Shown piece by piece: positions 34,748 through 44,941 of a DNA stretch of 64,000 nucleotides. The DNA is from Lachnospiraceae bacterium. GTDB taxonomy: Bacteria; Bacillota; Clostridia; Lachnospirales; Lachnospiraceae. A model generated the notes under the pieces. The model had not been told where the DNA came from, made no database searches, and was given only the letters and a program-made list of their open reading frames with translations. Positions within the stretch are counted from its first letter, which is position 1, and every line of letters starts with the position of its first letter. The translations under genes and the position numbers were made by a program. The stretch covers positions 1 through 64,000 of the forward strand of contig JAIEAP010000042.1 of the NCBI GenBank assembly GCA_029071325.1. The letters run 5' to 3'.

Positions 34748-37414
34748 GTGAAAAAGTACGGAGTAAACGACCTGAGAAGAATGTATCTTGAGTTTTTTGA
34801 GAGCAAGGATCATCTTGCTATGAAGAGCTTTTCACTGGTACCGCATAACGATAAGAGCCTGCTTTTGATTAATGCGGGTATGGCACCGTTAAAGCCTTAT
34901 TTTACCGGACAGGAGATCCCGCCCCGCAAGCGGGTGACCACCTGCCAGAAATGTATCCGCACCGGCGATATCGAAAATGTGGGTAAAACGGCAAGACACC
35001 TTACCTTCTTTGAGATGCTGGGCAATTTTTCGTTTGGCGACTATTTCAAACATGAGGCAATTGCATGGTCCTGGGAGTTTTTGACGGAAGTGCTGGGACT
35101 GGAGGCAGACAGACTGTACCCGTCTATCTATGGAGAGGATGAAGAGGCATTTGACATCTGGACGAAGGAAGTCGGTGTGCCTGCGGAGAAGATCACACGG
35201 TTTTACCGCGACCCTGATACGGGTGCATGTGATAATTTCTGGGAGCATGGCGCAGGTCCCTGCGGTCCATGTTCTGAGATTTATTATGACAGGGGCGAGA
35301 AATATGGCTGCGGGAAGGCGGACTGTAAGGTGGGCTGCGACTGTGACCGCTTTATGGAGGTATGGAATAACGTCTTTACCCAGTTTGAGGGAGACGGCAA
35401 AGGCAATTACGAGGAATTGTCTCAGAAAAATATTGATACCGGAATGGGTCTGGAACGCCTTGCCGTGGTCATGCAGGACGTAGACTCTGTATTTGATATT
35501 GACACGATGAAAGCGATCCGGGATAAGATCTGTGAACTGTCTCATAAGACGTATCATCAGGACGCTATGGATGATGTGTCCATCCGTCTGATCACGGATC
35601 ATATCCGCTCCGTTACGTTTATGGTATCCGACGGAATCATGCCCAGCAACGAGGGCAGAGGATATGTACTGCGCCGACTGATCCGGCGTGCGGCACGGCA
35701 CGGAAGGCTGTTGGGAATCGATGGACTGTTTCTGGCAAAGCTCAGCGAGACGGTCATTGAGGAGAGCAAGGACGGCTATCCGGAACTGGATGAGAAGCGT
35801 GATTTTATTTTCAAGGTATTATCCCAGGAAGAAGAGAAATTCAATAAGACCATAGATCAGGGACTTGCCATTCTAAGCGAACTGCAGGAGAAAATGGAGC
35901 AGGAGGGGACGAAGGAGCTGTCCGGTGAGAATGCGTTCAAGCTGTATGATACCTACGGCTTCCCTCTGGATCTGACCCAGGAAATCCTGGAAGAAAAGGG
36001 CTTTACCATTGATGAGGCAGGCTTTAACGCCGCGATGGAGGAACAGCGCGTCAAAGCGCGCAAGGCTCGTAAGGTCACGAATTATATGGGGGCGGATGAG
36101 ACCGTATATGAGGCCATTGACCCTTCGATTGTGACGGAGTTTGTAGGATATGAGCATCATACCTATACTTCGAAGATCACCGTAATGACAACCGAAACAG
36201 AGATTGTGGAAGCTCTGTCCGACGGCGAGATCGGAACTATCTTCGTAGAGCAGACGCCGTTCTATGCAACTATGGGCGGACAGACTGCCGATACCGGTGT
36301 GATCAAAAGTGCAGACGGAAGCTTTGTATTTGCTGTGGAGGATACGGTAAAGCTTCTGGGCGGCAAAGTGGGACACATCGGTAAGGTACAGCAGGGTATG
36401 ATCAAAACCGGAGATACGGTGGAACTTGCTATTGATACAGACCGGCGTCTTGCCATCGGCAAGAACCACAGCGCTACACACTTATTACAGAAAGCGCTGC
36501 GGACTGTGCTGGGAAGTCATGTGGAACAGGCTGGCTCCTATGTGGATGCGGGCCGGCTGCGGTTTGACTTTTCTCATTTTTCTGCTATGACGGCAGAGGA
36601 ACTGGCAGAGGTGGAAGCTCTGGTAAATCGTAAGATCGCGGAGGCAATACCTGTTGTAACGCAGGTTATGACGCTGGAGGAAGCCAAGAAAACCGGCGCT
36701 ATGGCATTATTCGGAGAAAAGTACGGCGACAGTGTCCGGGTGGTTTCCATGGGAGACTTTTCCGTGGAGCTGTGCGGAGGAACTCATGTAGATAACACCA
36801 GTGCCATACAGGCATTCAAGATCATATCGGAGGCAGGCGTTGCCGCAGGTGTCCGCAGGATTGAGGCGCTGACGTCCGACGGCGTGTTCCGTTATTATGA
36901 TGAATTAGAACAGACGTTATCGGAGGCTGCAAAACTGCTGAAGGCAACTCCGGCAACACTGGTGGAGCGCATTTCCCATATGATGGGTGAGCTGAAGGCG
37001 CTGCAGGGTGAGAATGAATCTCTGAAGAGCAAGGCTGCTAAGGATGCGCTGGGCGATGTGATGGATCAGGTACTTGATGTGAAGGGCACGAAGCTATTGG
37101 CAGTGTCGGTATCCGGTGTGGATATGAACGGGCTCAGAGATCTGGGAGATCAGATGAAGACGAAGCTGGGAGAAGGCGTGATCGTGCTTGCTTCCGACTG
37201 TGACGGCAAGGTCAATCTGGTTGCAATGGCGACAGACGGCGCCATGAAAAATGGAGCCCACGCCGGTAATCTGATCAAAGGAATCGCAGCCATGGTAGGC
37301 GGAGGCGGCGGAGGCCGTCCCAATATGGCACAGGCAGGCGGCAAGAATCCGGCGGGAATTGCAGATGCCCTTGCCGAGGCGGCGCATGTGCTGGAAGGAC
37401 AGTTGAACTGTTAG
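34748..37414 (+). CDS. alaS: Alanyl-tRNA synthetase
   Basis: An 888-residue protein. I choose GTG 34748: GGAGG at 34736-34740 gives a seven-base spacing, and the ATG at 34712 lies inside the small upstream gene. Class II motifs: 'INAGMAPLKPYFTG', 'RHLTFFEMLGNFSFGDYFK', 'WNNVFTQFEGDGKGNYEEL' and 'NIDTGMGLERLAVVMQ'. The editing domain has 'NHSATHLLQKALR' and 'ELCGGTHVDNT'. The C-terminal DHHA1 region ends with 'MVGGGGGGRPNMAQAGG'. No T-box precedes it. Confidence 0.97.
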   Translation: MKKYGVNDLRRMYLEFFESKDHLAMKSFSLVPHNDKSLLLINAGMAPLKPYFTGQEIPPRKRVTTCQKCIRTGDIENVGKTARHLTFFEMLGNFSFGDYFKHEAIAWSWEFLTEVLGLEADRLYPSIYGEDEEAFDIWTKEVGVPAEKITRFYRDPDTGACDNFWEHGAGPCGPCSEIYYDRGEKYGCGKADCKVGCDCDRFMEVWNNVFTQFEGDGKGNYEELSQKNIDTGMGLERLAVVMQDVDSVFDIDTMKAIRDKICELSHKTYHQDAMDDVSIRLITDHIRSVTFMVSDGIMPSNEGRGYVLRRLIRRAARHGRLLGIDGLFLAKLSETVIEESKDGYPELDEKRDFIFKVLSQEEEKFNKTIDQGLAILSELQEKMEQEGTKELSGENAFKLYDTYGFPLDLTQEILEEKGFTIDEAGFNAAMEEQRVKARKARKVTNYMGADETVYEAIDPSIVTEFVGYEHHTYTSKITVMTTETEIVEALSDGEIGTIFVEQTPFYATMGGQTADTGVIKSADGSFVFAVEDTVKLLGGKVGHIGKVQQGMIKTGDTVELAIDTDRRLAIGKNHSATHLLQKALRTVLGSHVEQAGSYVDAGRLRFDFSHFSAMTAEELAEVEALVNRKIAEAIPVVTQVMTLEEAKKTGAMALFGEKYGDSVRVVSMGDFSVELCGGTHVDNTSAIQAFKIISEAGVAAGVRRIEALTSDGVFRYYDELEQTLSEAAKLLKATPATLVERISHMMGELKALQGENESLKSKAAKDALGDVMDQVLDVKGTKLLAVSVSGVDMNGLRDLGDQMKTKLGEGVIVLASDCDGKVNLVAMATDGAMKNGAHAGNLIKGIAAMVGGGGGGRPNMAQAGGKNPAGIADALAEAAHVLEGQLNC

Positions 37415-37470
37415 ATAACGGTATATTGTGCCTTTATAGAAGGTGAAGTTTAAAAGGAGAGACTGGTATT

Positions 37471-38775
37471 ATGAGAGAATATGCTACACAGATGGAAGCT
37501 GCACGCAGAGGAATCGTAACGGAGGAATTACGTAAGGTTGCAGAGAAGGAACGTATGACCGTGGAGGAACTGATGCCTCTGGTGGCGTCCGGAAAGGTAG
37601 CAATCTGTGCGAATAAGAACCATAAGTGCATAGATCCCGCAGGTGTGGGGTCTATGCTTCGTACCAAGATAAATGTAAACTTAGGCGTATCCAGGGATTG
37701 TAAGGACTATAACGTGGAAATGGAGAAGGTAATGGCGGCGGTGGAAATGGGCGCGGATGCCATCATGGATCTGTCATCCCATGGAGACACCACAGAATTC
37801 CGGCGGAAGCTGACTTCTGAGTGTCCGGCCATGATCGGAACGGTTCCGGTTTATGATTCCGTCATTCATTATCAGAGGGACTTAGACACCCTTACCGCCA
37901 AGGATTTTATTGATGTGGTACGTCTTCATGCTCAGGACGGCGTAGACTTTGTGACGCTGCACTGCGGCATAACCAGAAAAACCATTGACCAGATCAAAAT
38001 GCATAAGCGGAAGATGAATATTGTGTCCCGGGGCGGTTCCCTTGTGTTTGCATGGATGACCATGACCGGACAGGAAAATCCGTTTTATGAATACTATGAT
38101 GAGATTCTCGATATCTGTCGGGAGTATGATGTGACGATATCTCTGGGAGATGCCTGCAGACCGGGCTGTCTTGCAGATGCCTCCGATGTGTGCCAGATCG
38201 AGGAGCTGGTGCGTCTGGGTGAACTTACGAAGCGTGCATGGGAAAAGGATGTGCAGGTTATGGTGGAAGGACCGGGGCATATGCCCATGGATCAGATTGC
38301 TGCCAATATGAAGCTGCAGCAGACCATCTGTCAGGGAGCTCCTTTCTATGTACTGGGACCGCTGGTGACGGATATTGCGCCGGGGTATGATCATATCACC
38401 TCTGCCATCGGAGGTTCCATTGCGGCTGCAAATGGTGCGGCATTCCTGTGTTATGTAACACCGGCAGAGCATCTGGCGCTGCCCAACGTAGAGGATGTCA
38501 AACAGGGCATCATTGCTTCCAAAATCGCCGCTCACGCGGCAGATATTGCCAAAGGTGTCCGGGGCGCCATGGAACAGGATAACCGAATGGCGGATGCCAG
38601 AAGGGCGCTGGATTGGGAAGCACAGTGGGAATGTGCCATCGACCCGCAGACAGCAAAGGCGATTCGGGATGACCGCAAGCCGGAGCACGACGATACCTGT
38701 TCCATGTGCGGAAAGTTCTGCGCAGTCCGCAGCATGAACAAAGCACTGAACGGGGAACATATTGATATTCTCTAA
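37471..38775 (+). CDS. thiC: Phosphomethylpyrimidine synthase ThiC (or its HBI-synthase paralogue)
   Basis: A 434-residue radical-SAM enzyme. Hallmarks: '[17 protein letters not shown]', '[14 protein letters not shown]', '[11 protein letters not shown]', '[13 protein letters not shown]' and the C-terminal cluster motif '[14 protein letters not shown]' (CX2CX4C). ThiC makes the pyrimidine half of thiamine. The 56 bases upstream contain only an RBS, with no TPP riboswitch, and no other thi gene is near. Anaerobic BzaF/BzaA paralogues, which make 5-hydroxybenzimidazole for B12, are close in sequence, so the exact product is not settled. Confidence 0.85.
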   Translation: MREYATQMEAARRGIVTEELRKVAEKERMTVEELMPLVASGKVAICANKNHKCIDPAGVGSMLRTKINVNLGVSRDCKDYNVEMEKVMAAVEMGADAIMDLSSHGDTTEFRRKLTSECPAMIGTVPVYDSVIHYQRDLDTLTAKDFIDVVRLHAQDGVDFVTLHCGITRKTIDQIKMHKRKMNIVSRGGSLVFAWMTMTGQENPFYEYYDEILDICREYDVTISLGDACRPGCLADASDVCQIEELVRLGELTKRAWEKDVQVMVEGPGHMPMDQIAANMKLQQTICQGAPFYVLGPLVTDIAPGYDHITSAIGGSIAAANGAAFLCYVTPAEHLALPNVEDVKQGIIASKIAAHAADIAKGVRGAMEQDNRMADARRALDWEAQWECAIDPQTAKAIRDDRKPEHDDTCSMCGKFCAVRSMNKALNGEHIDIL

Positions 38776-38782
38776 AAAACAG

Positions 38783-38810
38783 TTGACGTATGGAATATTT
38801 ATGCTATAAT
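38783..38810 (+). promoter_or_regulatory. Extended -10 promoter of rpsU
   Basis: TTGACG (38783-38788), a 16-bp spacer that ends in TGC, then TATAAT (38805-38810). Confidence 0.8.
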
Positions 38811-38889
38811 AAATAGCAGTGCAATGTAAAATTACCCAAACAGTTGAATGTGCACAATACACAACTGGAGGGAGGTTAGGTGTGAGACT

Positions 38890-39066
38890 ATGTCAAATGT
38901 AATCGTTAAAGAGAACGAGACGTTAGATAGCGCTTTACGCAGATTCAAGAGAAATTGTGCGAAAGCGGGTATCCAGCAGGAGATTCGTAAGAGAGAGCAT
39001 TACGAGAAGCCCAGCGTAAAACGTAAAAAGAAATCAGAAGCTGCTAGAAAACGTAAGTACAATTAA
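38890..39066 (+). CDS. rpsU: Small ribosomal subunit protein bS21
   Basis: A 58-residue basic protein: '[19 protein letters not shown]' followed by '[20 protein letters not shown]' and a Lys/Arg-rich tail. I use ATG 38890, the canonical S21 start; the ORF track adds 14 residues. The only nearby site is AGGTG at 38878-38882, weaker than for most neighbours. It is a single-gene unit with its own promoter and terminator. Confidence 0.95.
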   Translation: MSNVIVKENETLDSALRRFKRNCAKAGIQQEIRKREHYEKPSVKRKKKSEAARKRKYN

Positions 39067-39094
39067 TTTTAGTAGTACAAGTGCAATGATCAAG

Positions 39095-39123
39095 AGGCTG
39101 TCACGAAAGTGGCAGCCTTTTTA
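39095..39123 (+). terminator. Rho-independent terminator of rpsU
   Basis: AGGCTGTCAC (39095-39104), loop GAAA, GTGGCAGCCT (39109-39118), then TTTTTATT. Confidence 0.9.
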
Positions 39124-39149
39124 TTGTAACAGTTCGACCTTCAAAACCA

Positions 39150-39178
39150 TTGTTTTTTAAATAGGAGGGTGCTATAGT
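39150..39178 (+). promoter_or_regulatory. Candidate promoter of the epimerase-lipase unit
   Basis: TTGTTT (39150-39155), a 17-bp spacer, TATAGT (39173-39178). Confidence 0.5.
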
Positions 39179-39225
39179 GTTCTTAATGATACGAAACGTA
39201 AGAGAGCAGATATGGAGGAGATGCT

Positions 39226-40131
39226 ATGGCAGTAAGACAGATAGAAAATGAGGCATTGTGTGTGACGATTGAGGATAAGGGCGCAGAGTTGGTCAGCGTT
39301 ATAGAGAAGAGCAGCGGCAGAGAGCGCATCTGGAATGCAGACCCGAAGGTGTGGAACCGCCATGCACCGATTTTGTTCCCGTTTGTGGGAACGGTGACAG
39401 ACGGTGTTTACCGCCATGGGGGGAAAGAATATCCGATGAAATCCCGGCATGGCTTTGCAAGGGATTCCGTCTTTGCCTGCACCGAGGCAATGCCGGGACA
39501 GATGAGTCATGTGCTGGTATCGGATGCGCATACGAAAGAAATCTATCCCTTTGACTTTGAACTGAGAGTTACTCATTTACTGGACAGCGAGAATCTCAGG
39601 ATGCTTACCGTGCGCTGGGAAGTGCGCAATACCGGCAGTGACAGGATGTACTATTCCATTGGAGGGCATCCTGGTTTTGTGGTTCCCGGCAGGGAAGGTG
39701 AAGAAAGAGCGGACTATTTCCTGTATATTCCGGGCAGACAGGAGCTGAATTATTATCTGGTGAACATGGAAAGCGGGCTGTTCATGAATGATAAGAGCTA
39801 TCGGCTGCCGTTGGATCATGGGCTTGTGCCCATTGCACCCGATATGTTTGACAGAGACGCATTGGTGCTGGAAGATGTCCCAGATGTATTGGGGATTGCG
39901 TCACCGGATCAGAAGCCTTTTGTGACCATGCACTGCGAAGGCTTCACACATGCGGGAATCTGGTCTGCACCCAAGGGTAATTTTGTATGCCTGGAGCCGT
40001 GGATGGGAAGGACGGATAACGAAGGGTTTACCGGAACCCTGGAGGAGAAGCAGGGCATTTGCAGCCTTGCTGCTGGAGAGGCGGCAGAATATCACTATAC
40101 TGTAGAGTTTCATGAGGGTGAACCCTCATGA
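39226..40131 (+). CDS. Aldose 1-epimerase family protein (LacX-like)
   Basis: A 301-residue protein of the galactose-mutarotase fold. Recognisable parts: 'WNRHAPILFPFVG', 'YPMKSRHGFARDS', 'YSIGGHPGFVVPGR' and 'FVCLEPWMGRTD', which match the LacX/YeaD branch rather than classical GalM. It probably interconverts sugar anomers or acts on a hexose phosphate. Its stop overlaps the next start (ATGA), so it is coupled to the lipase gene. Confidence 0.85.
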   Translation: MAVRQIENEALCVTIEDKGAELVSVIEKSSGRERIWNADPKVWNRHAPILFPFVGTVTDGVYRHGGKEYPMKSRHGFARDSVFACTEAMPGQMSHVLVSDAHTKEIYPFDFELRVTHLLDSENLRMLTVRWEVRNTGSDRMYYSIGGHPGFVVPGREGEERADYFLYIPGRQELNYYLVNMESGLFMNDKSYRLPLDHGLVPIAPDMFDRDALVLEDVPDVLGIASPDQKPFVTMHCEGFTHAGIWSAPKGNFVCLEPWMGRTDNEGFTGTLEEKQGICSLAAGEAAEYHYTVEFHEGEPS

Positions 40132-41459
40132 AGATAGCGGCAAAATGCGTTAACACCTTTGCACTTCTGCCGTTGGTGAATGCGTATCTCTTTTATAAGA
40201 TGGGGCTTTCCTGGAACTTCTATATTCTGTGGACGGCGTTGGCGCTGGTTATACTGATTCGCCCAATGTACAGTATTTCTGGTCTCTGTACGGGAAGACT
40301 GCGTCAGTGCCAGGCGGGGATTGAGCTTTTGTGCGCCTTTTTGTCTTCCATCGTCCTGACGGTAATCCTTCAGCTGGTGATTCTTTTTGGGACGGAAGCT
40401 TTGAAATTCGGCATATGGGAATGGATTTTTGATATCTTATGGATCATCCTGGTGGAAGCAGTCATTTTCTGGGTCGGGATCATCCGTGTGTATGTGACCT
40501 CGGTACAGTTGGGAATCAAATGGCGCCTGATCGGTATTCTGTGCGGTTGGATTCCCATTGTTCATCTGATCGTATTGGGCAGGATCATCGGAATTGTGTC
40601 AAGAGAGGTCCTCTATGAACAGGAGAAGCTTTTGACAGACCGGCAGCGTGCCTCCCAGAGTGTTTGCGCTACCCGTTATCCGATTCTGCTGCTGCACGGA
40701 GTGTTTTTCCGGGATTTCCGGTATCTCAATTATTGGGGAAGGATACCGGCAGAGCTGGAAGAAAACGGCGCCAGGATTTTCTATGGCAACCATCAGTCGG
40801 CGGCATCTGTTGCCGATAGCGGCAGGGAAATTGCAGAGCGGATACGGCAGATCATACAGGAGACCGGATGCGGAAAAGTTAATATCATTGCCCACTCTAA
40901 AGGCGGGCTGGATGCAAGATATGCCGTTTCCTGTCTTGGGATGGCGCCCTATGTGGCGTCCATCACCACCATCAATACACCTCATAGAGGCTGCGAGTTC
41001 GCCGACTATCTTCTGGAAAAGATACCGGGCAGACAGCAGATGCTGATTGCCCGTGCCTACAACGCCGCGCTTCGCAGACTGGGAGATTATAATCCTGACT
41101 TTCTGGCTGCGGTGCGTGATCTGACCACCAGGGGCTGCCTTGCGTTAAATGAGCGGATGGAGGACCCGGCAGGGGTATATATACAGAGTGTGGGTTCCAG
41201 CCTGAAGAAATCTACCCACGGAAGATTTCCTCTGAATCTGACCAACCGGTTTGTGTATCGGTTCGACGGAGAGAATGATGGGCTTGTGGGGAAGGAATCC
41301 TTTGCGTGGGGGCAGCGTTTTTCGTGGCTGTCTGTGAAGGGAAGCCGGGGCATTTCCCATGGGGATGTCATTGATCTGAACAGGGAGAATTTGCCGGAAT
41401 TTGATGTGAGGGAGTTTTATGTGGCTTTGGTACATGAATTAAAAGAAATGCAATTGTAG
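40128..41459 (+). CDS. Membrane-anchored alpha/beta-hydrolase (lipase-like)
   Basis: A 443-residue protein. The first 165 residues contain four or five membrane helices. The rest is an alpha/beta hydrolase: 'YPILLLHGVFFRD' (oxyanion HG), nucleophile elbow 'IIAHSKGGLDARY' (Ser in AHSKGG), 'TINTPHRGCEFADYL', a likely acid in 'DGENDGLVG' and the catalytic His in 'ISHGDVIDL'. This is the triacylglycerol lipase/PGAP1-like pattern. The fusion to a multi-span membrane domain suggests a lipid substrate at the membrane. The four-base overlap with the epimerase gene indicates one operon. Confidence 0.8.
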   Translation: MKIAAKCVNTFALLPLVNAYLFYKMGLSWNFYILWTALALVILIRPMYSISGLCTGRLRQCQAGIELLCAFLSSIVLTVILQLVILFGTEALKFGIWEWIFDILWIILVEAVIFWVGIIRVYVTSVQLGIKWRLIGILCGWIPIVHLIVLGRIIGIVSREVLYEQEKLLTDRQRASQSVCATRYPILLLHGVFFRDFRYLNYWGRIPAELEENGARIFYGNHQSAASVADSGREIAERIRQIIQETGCGKVNIIAHSKGGLDARYAVSCLGMAPYVASITTINTPHRGCEFADYLLEKIPGRQQMLIARAYNAALRRLGDYNPDFLAAVRDLTTRGCLALNERMEDPAGVYIQSVGSSLKKSTHGRFPLNLTNRFVYRFDGENDGLVGKESFAWGQRFSWLSVKGSRGISHGDVIDLNRENLPEFDVREFYVALVHELKEMQL

Positions 41460-41544
41460 CTCAAAAAACGTGTTGATACATATTATTTGTGCGTTTCGTA
41501 TATCCTAACAAATAAGAGTAATGACAATTTGGGAGGGATATATA

Positions 41545-42147
41545 ATGGACAAGCAGGTGCTTTTTAAGCTGGGCTATGGGCTCTATGTGCTGACAGTCAG
41601 CGGGGGTAAGGACAACGGATGTATCATCAATACCGTGATGCAGGTCACAGATGATCCGGTGCGCGTTATCGTGGCAGTCAACAAAAATAATCTTACACAT
41701 GATATTTTGCAATACACGAAAGCGTTTAACATTTCGGTGCTGACGGAACAAAGTTCATTTGAACTGTACCGTCATTTTGGATATCAGAGCGGTAAGGACG
41801 TGGAGAAATTCCAGAATTATGAGAACTGTGCCCGTTCGGAAAACGGGATATTCTATATTACGGCAGGGACCAACGCCTATCTTTCCGGCAGGGTGACGGA
41901 GTCTCTGGACTGCGGAACCCACACGCTGTTTCTGGCTGATGTGGTGGAGGCACAGGTGCTGGGAGACGGAAAGTCTGTTACGTATGAGAATTACCATGCC
42001 CATATTAAGCCGCAGCCGAAGGAAGAATCTAAGAAAACAGGATGGCGCTGCAAGGTTTGCGGTTATATCTATGAAGGAGAGGAGCTGCCGGCAGATTTTA
42101 TCTGTCCGCTGTGTAAGCACGGGGCGGTAGATTTTGAACCGCTGTAA
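41545..42147 (+). CDS. Flavin reductase-like domain fused to rubredoxin (high-molecular-weight rubredoxin)
   Basis: A 200-residue protein. Start 41545 follows GGGAGGG. Residues 1-150 are an FMN-binding flavin-reductase-like domain ('GLYVLTVSGGKDNGCIINTV'). The C-terminal 36 residues form a short rubredoxin: 'WRCKVCGYIYEGEELPADFI' then 'CPLCKH', with both CxxC pairs intact. The usual proline-rich loop between them is shortened, as in rubrerythrin tails. Such proteins move electrons to oxygen- or nitric-oxide-reducing flavodiiron proteins in anaerobes. Confidence 0.9.
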   Translation: MDKQVLFKLGYGLYVLTVSGGKDNGCIINTVMQVTDDPVRVIVAVNKNNLTHDILQYTKAFNISVLTEQSSFELYRHFGYQSGKDVEKFQNYENCARSENGIFYITAGTNAYLSGRVTESLDCGTHTLFLADVVEAQVLGDGKSVTYENYHAHIKPQPKEESKKTGWRCKVCGYIYEGEELPADFICPLCKHGAVDFEPL

Positions 42148-42173
42148 GGCTGTAAAGCAAGATTTAGTAAGAG

Positions 42174-42202
42174 TTGCCAAACCTGGTTAAATATAGTAAT
42201 AT
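42174..42202 (+). promoter_or_regulatory. Candidate sigma-A promoter of the flagellin-like gene
   Basis: TTGCCA (42174-42179), a 17-bp spacer, TAATAT (42197-42202). There is no sigma-28 consensus, which is unusual for a flagellin gene. Confidence 0.5.
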
Positions 42203-42225
42203 ATAATTGGGAAGGAGGAATTCTT

Positions 42226-42993
42226 ATGAGCAGTATTTCAGGAGTAAGCGCAAGCAGCTATGCAGATTACGGCAAGATAGCATCCGGCAAGCGTGTGCAG
42301 ACCTCGGCGGACGGAGCGGCGGAACTCTCTATTATTGAGAAGGAAGACGCACAGGCGCGGGGATACGATGCAGGAGCTAATAATATCGGATCGGCGCAGG
42401 ATATGTTAAGGGTTGCCGATGGAGCTCTGGATGGAATCACGGATCACTTACAGCGTATCCGGGAACTGGCGGTGCAGGCATCCAATACAGCGGTACTTTC
42501 TGATTCGGACCGGGCAAGCATCCAGAAGGAAGTTGACCAGTTGAAGCAGGGAATCGCAGATATCGCTGCCAATACGGCATTTAATACGAAGAATCTTCTG
42601 GACGGAAGTAATATGGAGTTTAGGTTCGCGACGGACGGTAACGGAGCCAGCGTTACGGTGAATACAGGAAACGCTACATTGGAAGCATTAGGGATTGCAG
42701 ATTTTGATGTGACAGGTGACTTTGATATTACAGATATTGACGAGGCACTGTCCATTGTCACTTCTCAGCGCAGCAGCGCAGGAGCGCAAAGCAATGCGTT
42801 GGAGCATGCATACAATTACACTACAGGAGCGGCGTTGAATACCAGGGCATCTAAGAGCAGGCTGGAGGATCTGGATATTCCGGAGGCAATCTCAGAACTC
42901 AAGAAAAAGCAGACGCTGGAACAGTATAAGCTGATGATGCAGAAGAAGCAGATGGAACACAATGTGAACCGTATGCGCAATATGTTCACATAA
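42226..42993 (+). CDS. Short orphan flagellin-like protein
   Basis: A 255-residue protein. The D1 helices are clear: 'SGKRVQTSADGAAELSIIEK', 'AQDMLRVADGALDGITDHLQ', 'RIRELAVQASN' and the C-terminal 'ITDIDEALSIVTSQRSSAGA'. The variable D2/D3 region is almost absent (about residues 120-165). The N-terminal D0 segment is about 15 residues shorter than in normal flagellins and lacks the NLxAxxA start. The C-terminal D0 motif is replaced by a Lys/Met/Gln-rich helix ('KLMMQKKQMEHNVNRMRNMF'). No flagellar genes are near. It could be a divergent filament subunit or a non-flagellar adhesin-like protein. Confidence 0.8.
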   Translation: MSSISGVSASSYADYGKIASGKRVQTSADGAAELSIIEKEDAQARGYDAGANNIGSAQDMLRVADGALDGITDHLQRIRELAVQASNTAVLSDSDRASIQKEVDQLKQGIADIAANTAFNTKNLLDGSNMEFRFATDGNGASVTVNTGNATLEALGIADFDVTGDFDITDIDEALSIVTSQRSSAGAQSNALEHAYNYTTGAALNTRASKSRLEDLDIPEAISELKKKQTLEQYKLMMQKKQMEHNVNRMRNMFT

Positions 42994-43076
42994 AACAGAA
43001 TGCGAAGTATTGGGAAAGCCCGAAATGCCTGTAAACCAGTTACTTGAAAAATTTTTAAAAATTTTCAAAAAAAGTG

Positions 43077-43105
43077 TTGACAAACAGGTAGGGGTGATGT
43101 ATATT
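43077..43105 (+). promoter_or_regulatory. Sigma-A promoter of a candidate small RNA
   Basis: TTGACA (43077-43082), a 17-bp spacer, TATATT (43100-43105). An A/T-rich UP-like stretch (AAAATTTTTAAAAATTTTCAAAA) lies directly upstream, as at strong stable-RNA promoters. Confidence 0.7.
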
Positions 43106-43111
43106 ATAATC

Positions 43112-43220
43112 GTACTAGCTATTAAGCTAATATAATTTTTCATAACTCATGCCCCCGGTGCTTCGGCACTGGGGGTACTCCCCGAAATTAATGCCCTGGA
43201 TGATATCCAGGGCTTTTCTA
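43112..43220 (+). ncRNA. Candidate small RNA or leader with three hairpins and a terminator
   Basis: The ~105-base segment between the promoter and the T-rich end has no ORF with an RBS. It holds a TAGCT/AGCTA hairpin near the 5' end, a very stable hairpin CCCCCGGTGC-TTCG-GCACTGGGGG (43152-43175), and an intrinsic terminator (43193-43217). The GGGG at 43172-43175 can instead pair with CCCC at 43180-43183, giving two exclusive forms. A separate promoter for ilvN starts immediately after, so this is probably an independent RNA rather than an ilv leader. Confidence 0.5.
43193..43218 (+). terminator. Intrinsic terminator of the candidate small RNA
   Basis: GCCCTGGAT (43193-43201), loop GAT, ATCCAGGGC (43205-43213), then TTTTCTATTTTTC. 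Confidence 0.88.
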
Positions 43221-43228
43221 TTTTTCTA

Positions 43229-43257
43229 TTGATAAACGATAGCGGATGTGCTAGAAT
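43229..43257 (+). promoter_or_regulatory. Extended -10 promoter of ilvN
   Basis: TTGATA (43229-43234), a 17-bp spacer that ends in TGC, TAGAAT (43252-43257). It lies downstream of the small-RNA terminator. Confidence 0.75.
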
Positions 43258-43312
43258 ACAGTTTGATTAAAGTAAGCAAGGTATAGGTTTTCATGTAAAG
43301 GAAGGTTTTCCA

Positions 43313-44860
<1,548 letters not shown>

Positions 44861-44886
44861 GACGTTGATGCAAGCGATATGACGAG

Positions 44887-44911
44887 AAGTCCCGCAGATT
44901 CTGCGGGACTT
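44887..44911 (+). promoter_or_regulatory. GC-rich hairpin between ilvC and leuC
   Basis: AAGTCCCGCAG (44887-44897), loop ATT, CTGCGGGACTT (44901-44911): a perfect 11-bp stem, followed by only TCCTTAT. It is a weak terminator or an mRNA-processing/stability element ahead of leuC. Confidence 0.5.
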
Positions 44912-44941
44912 CCTTATAAAAACAGATAAGGAGGTTTTGCA

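Noticed and set aside
37415-37470. TPP riboswitch before thiC
   Set aside because: The gap is only 56 bases and contains neither the CTGAGA nor the ACCTGATCTGG core.
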